From: Diospyros lotus
Lineage: Eukaryota; Streptophyta; Magnoliopsida; Ericales; Ebenaceae
Assembly: GCF_014633365.1 (NCBI RefSeq)
Contig: NC_068344.1
Span: 37,880,670 to 37,944,669 of the forward strand
DNA: 64,000 bases
Reading direction: 5' to 3'
The stretch's first letter is position 1, and every line of letters begins with the position of its first letter. Under the pieces are notes generated by a model. The model saw only the letters and a list, made by a program, of their open reading frames with translations. It was not told the origin of the DNA and made no database searches. Position numbers and translations under genes: made by a program. This document shows, piece after piece, positions 61,079 through 64,000 of this stretch.

Positions 61079-61785
61079 CTGTAGAGCATATAAATTTACC
61101 AGTATCAAGAATATTCATTATAATAAGTACAATGAAAAACAAAAACAAAAAAAAAGACCATATGAACAAGTACATCTTTACAGGGACAACAACATAGCAC
61201 AAACATAAACAAAATGCTGTAGACAGGCAAAAGTGTTAATAGAAATCCATTCAACAAAACATCAGTTATGAGTTCTTAACTTCTTGCTAACCTAGGAGAT
61301 CAAACCCAAGATATAACATACCCCATTAACCACCTATTTTCCAATTCGTTAACACTCAAGTTTTTATCACTAATATCCATGCTCCTGCCTGGTGAACCGA
61401 CAGATTTACTTAGGAATATTATGTTTTTTCCCAAATATAAACAAAATTTATAATATACTACCCTCCCCAACAAAACACACGCACATTCCATCCTTGTACG
61501 AGATGGAGTAACCCTTGCGCTAAAACTCCCTCTATTTATTCTATGTTTGGCTCTTGGGTTTCATGCAAGGAAAGGGGAAGCAAAATGTAAGAAAATAGAA
61601 TTCCTTCCCTTGGCTGGCTGTCTTGGGATATCAATAACTTTCATTTTGCTTCTTGGAGAAGTGAAGGGAGAAAATAGAACAAAATCATAACAAGGAAAAT
61701 GACTGGTTATTCACACAAATGGTGGAAAACCTATAGAATATGAAAAGATATAAAGAATTTTAATTTTGTTTTTTTCTTGAGCATA

Positions 61786-62153
61786 CTTTGTGTTCAACCC
61801 AAAAGGTAGTTTCTTAATTCACCTATTTGGGTGTTTGTATTATGTGGTGCTTGGGTTGTTTCTTAACTCCATCAGTGGATTCCTATTTACAGCCGGTCCC
61901 AAGCCTGGATATGGAAGGTTTGCTAGGTAGCTGATAACTAGTGTAAAACTCGTCAAGTCAACAATTTTTCTTGTGGAGACTCTGTCCCTCAACATCTTTT
62001 TAATACATGTGAACTAAAATTCATGTAGCTGATTCATATAGTGGGATTAAGGCTTAATAGGATGCTGTAAGCATGTTTTGTGTTCAACCCAGAAGGTCAT
62101 TTCTTAATTCATCCATTTGGGTATTTGTATTATGTGGTGCTTGGGTTGTTCCA
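61786..62153. repeat. Direct repeat of about 75 bp flanking an RTE fragment
   Basis: The phrases tttgtgttcaaccca, ttcttaattca, atttgggt and atttgtattatgtggtgcttgggttgtt occur at about 61788-61862 and again at about 62078-62152 with few differences. RTE-like sequence lies between them. Confidence 0.8.
61885..62075 (+). mobile_element. RTE LINE 3' fragment
   Basis: Carries the usual 3' region of plant RTE elements: ccggtcccaagcctggat, then gtgtaaaactcgtc, gactctgtccctcaac, and catgtagctgattcatatagtgggattaaggctt at the end. Plus orientation, no coding capacity. Confidence 0.75.
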
Positions 62154-63549
62154 ATGATTGGCCATTCTTTCTAATACGTCATAACCAAATACCACTAACC
62201 ACAGTGTTGTTTCCCCTATTGGATTGACAGAATGGAGGTCTTTGAAAAAAAAAAAAAAGGCAGAGGGACCTTAAATACCAAAAGTAAAACATAAGGGGTC
62301 TAAGTGGAATTTACCCTTTTTTGGGGTGGAGGTAGGGGTGGGAGCACGTGTGAAAACTTGGTACAACAGCAAAATATCAGTTACTATTACTATTGAATAG
62401 TTCATGGAGCAAGCACGTAAAATGTACTTGATTCTTGAAGGTAGAGCTCATTGAAGTCAGTCACTTGCCATGGATTCTTCATGTAGCTTAGAGGGATTAT
62501 GGATACAAGCACACACATCCTGTTGTACCACTGTGTAATCCTCTTTCTATTTACTGCCCTTGTGGCTTTCAATCTCCACAACGATTTTGATCAACCCAGA
62601 AAATGAGGGAGGAGAGGTTAATAAACTCAATTAAGGGAAGAGCCTTGCACTTTATCAGCCCAAACCAACATCAATAACTCAAAAATTGGGAGTTAAGAAA
62701 GTGATGTTGCAAAGTCCATAATTTATTTGGTTGTTAAAAAATTATTAAAAACTAAGTCAAATATATTAGACAAAGAGGAATCACAAAGATAATGGTAGAA
62801 GGAAAAATACTAGAAATCAAGAGATAAAGAGTAATGAATTTTGAACAACTCTAGTCAATATCTAGGACTAGAAAGAAAAGCTTGATGCTATCATGAGAGA
62901 AGAGGGTTTAGGACATTTTTGGGCCTTAACTGAGATGAGAGAAGGACATGGTTGGCCCGGTAAAACTTGAGCCTTTTTCCTCAGTTCTCCCTAGATTTTT
63001 GGATCTCCTTCCTCAAAAATCCAGGTTCCTAAGAAATCATTATTTTTTTCATTTTTATCTAACGAAAATGTTTATAGTGATTTCAAGCAAGCTAATATGT
63101 CACCATAAATCATAACCCAATCCATGAATTGGAAACACCCTTGTTTATGTCAACATGCATCCAAGTAATGTCCTATCAGTTTTCAATAATTTCAGAACCA
63201 CATAGTTTGGACACCTTCTGGTAGACGTGTATCCAGTAGTGGTACATGAATCACATTGCAATGGCAATCTATATCTAGTAAGCCATCCTTCTTCAAAGTT
63301 TTAAATCCTTTCAGAGAAAATTTCAACTTATGATTTGCTTGTGAGTGAAGTTATTTAAAATATTTCAGGACTTTTTTTCCACACTTCAATATATAGAATG
63401 TGAATTTAGCACCATAAGAAATCAAGAAGTTATTATTTCCATCTATATACATATAGATATTCATTTATTCATTCAATATACCGGTGATGTCAAGTCCTAT
63501 AATAAGGGAATTGATTGTCATCCCCACCATTTGGCCAAAAGTTCTAATG

Positions 63550-63660
63550 GAAATCCCTAGTGCACAAGGCTCCCCATTTTGCAAGGGTCAGGGGAGGGCC
63601 ATTATTGTATGTTGCATTACCCTGGCTTTGCAAAGAGGCTGTTTCCAGAACATGAAACAG
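63550..63660 (-). mobile_element. Au-type SINE fragment, reverse orientation
   Basis: The phrases ctagtgcacaaggctcccc, gcaagggtcaggggagggcc and ttaccctggctttgcaaagaggctgtttcc are the reverse complement of the Au SINE body (ggaaacagcctctttgcaaagcc, agggtaa, gggagccttgtgcac). The tRNA-like head is missing. Confidence 0.75.
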
Positions 63661-64000
63661 AAAAGTGGAGAACAGTAAATAAAGCATAGATGGTTTCTCA
63701 AACTAAAAATAGACATAAAATACCGACACACACATGAACGGGAAAAGTGGGAGATAATAAGACAGATGGTTACATGTTCAAACTTGCTAGCAAAAAAATT
63801 CTATCTTATCAAATAAAAAGCACAGATGGTAGTATGATACTAACTCACAGTTTAAGAATGATTTAAATTTTATTTTTAACCCAGAAAATATGCAAACTGA
63901 CAAAAACATAACCATTTAGGTAGCAAAAAAAGAAGATAAAATTACTGGATGATCAATATTAGAATACCAAGACATACCATCTCTATGTACTTTAAATGCT

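Larger units (their letters stand above)
60729..64000. other. Right-hand region with repeat fragments and a possible terminal exon
   Basis: No complete gene is visible. A possible last exon (60998-61078, minus), an RTE LINE fragment (61885-62075) inside a direct duplication, and an Au SINE (63550-63660) are listed separately. If the exon is real, most of this stretch would be an intron of a minus-strand gene that starts beyond the window. Confidence 0.4.

Overview
The window is plant nuclear DNA, almost certainly from a woody eudicot. It is AT-rich, its genes are split by long introns, and its repeats are typical of plants: a chromodomain Ty3/gypsy element, copia LTRs, RTE and L1 LINE fragments, Au-type SINEs and MITEs. 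No bacterial, viral or organellar operon and no CRISPR array is visible. The species cannot be named from the sequence alone.

Five protein-coding genes could be rebuilt exon by exon, with every splice phase closing. In order they are: (1) + strand, 5371-11662, a TBC1D5-type Rab GTPase-activating protein (849 aa, 5 exons) behind a pyrimidine-rich 5' leader; (2) - strand, 12779-28273, a homologue of EBS7, a plant ER-associated degradation membrane protein (290 aa, 5 exons), stretched to 15.5 kb by TE-loaded introns; (3) - strand, 32244-37604, a conserved plant protein of unknown function (193 aa, 2 exons around a 4.8 kb intron); (4) - strand, 39207-48380, an ANTH-domain clathrin assembly protein (585 aa, 15 exons); (5) + strand, 50533-58682, a PHD-finger homeodomain protein of the PRHA/HAT3.1 family (708 aa, 10 coding exons). 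A possible last exon of a sixth gene lies at 60998-61078 (-), and a broken AGC-kinase relic at 60095-60500.

Mobile DNA sits mainly in introns and between genes. EBS7 intron 1 (9.6 kb) carries a degenerate Ty3/gypsy chromovirus (19130-25779) whose integrase region was split by an inverted pair of copia 3' ends (20643-22053). This forms an approximately 410-bp-arm palindrome that EBS7 transcription must cross. Other elements include a 1.2 kb TIR element with matching flanking duplications (29681-30882), a 444-bp hAT-type MITE with an 8-bp target duplication (32521-32964), and a palindromic MITE (59656-60013) just beyond the homeodomain gene.

The genes do not form an operon or a shared pathway. 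They cover endosomal Rab control, ER quality control, clathrin coats and transcription. From memory, the Arabidopsis counterparts of the homeodomain, TBC and EBS7 genes are neighbours (At4g29940, At4g29950, At4g29960), so the window probably preserves old linkage. I found no convincing undescribed system. The most interesting items are the palindromic nested retroelement in EBS7, the intron flanked by identical splice-site repeats in the TBC gene, and the well-delimited non-autonomous transposons.
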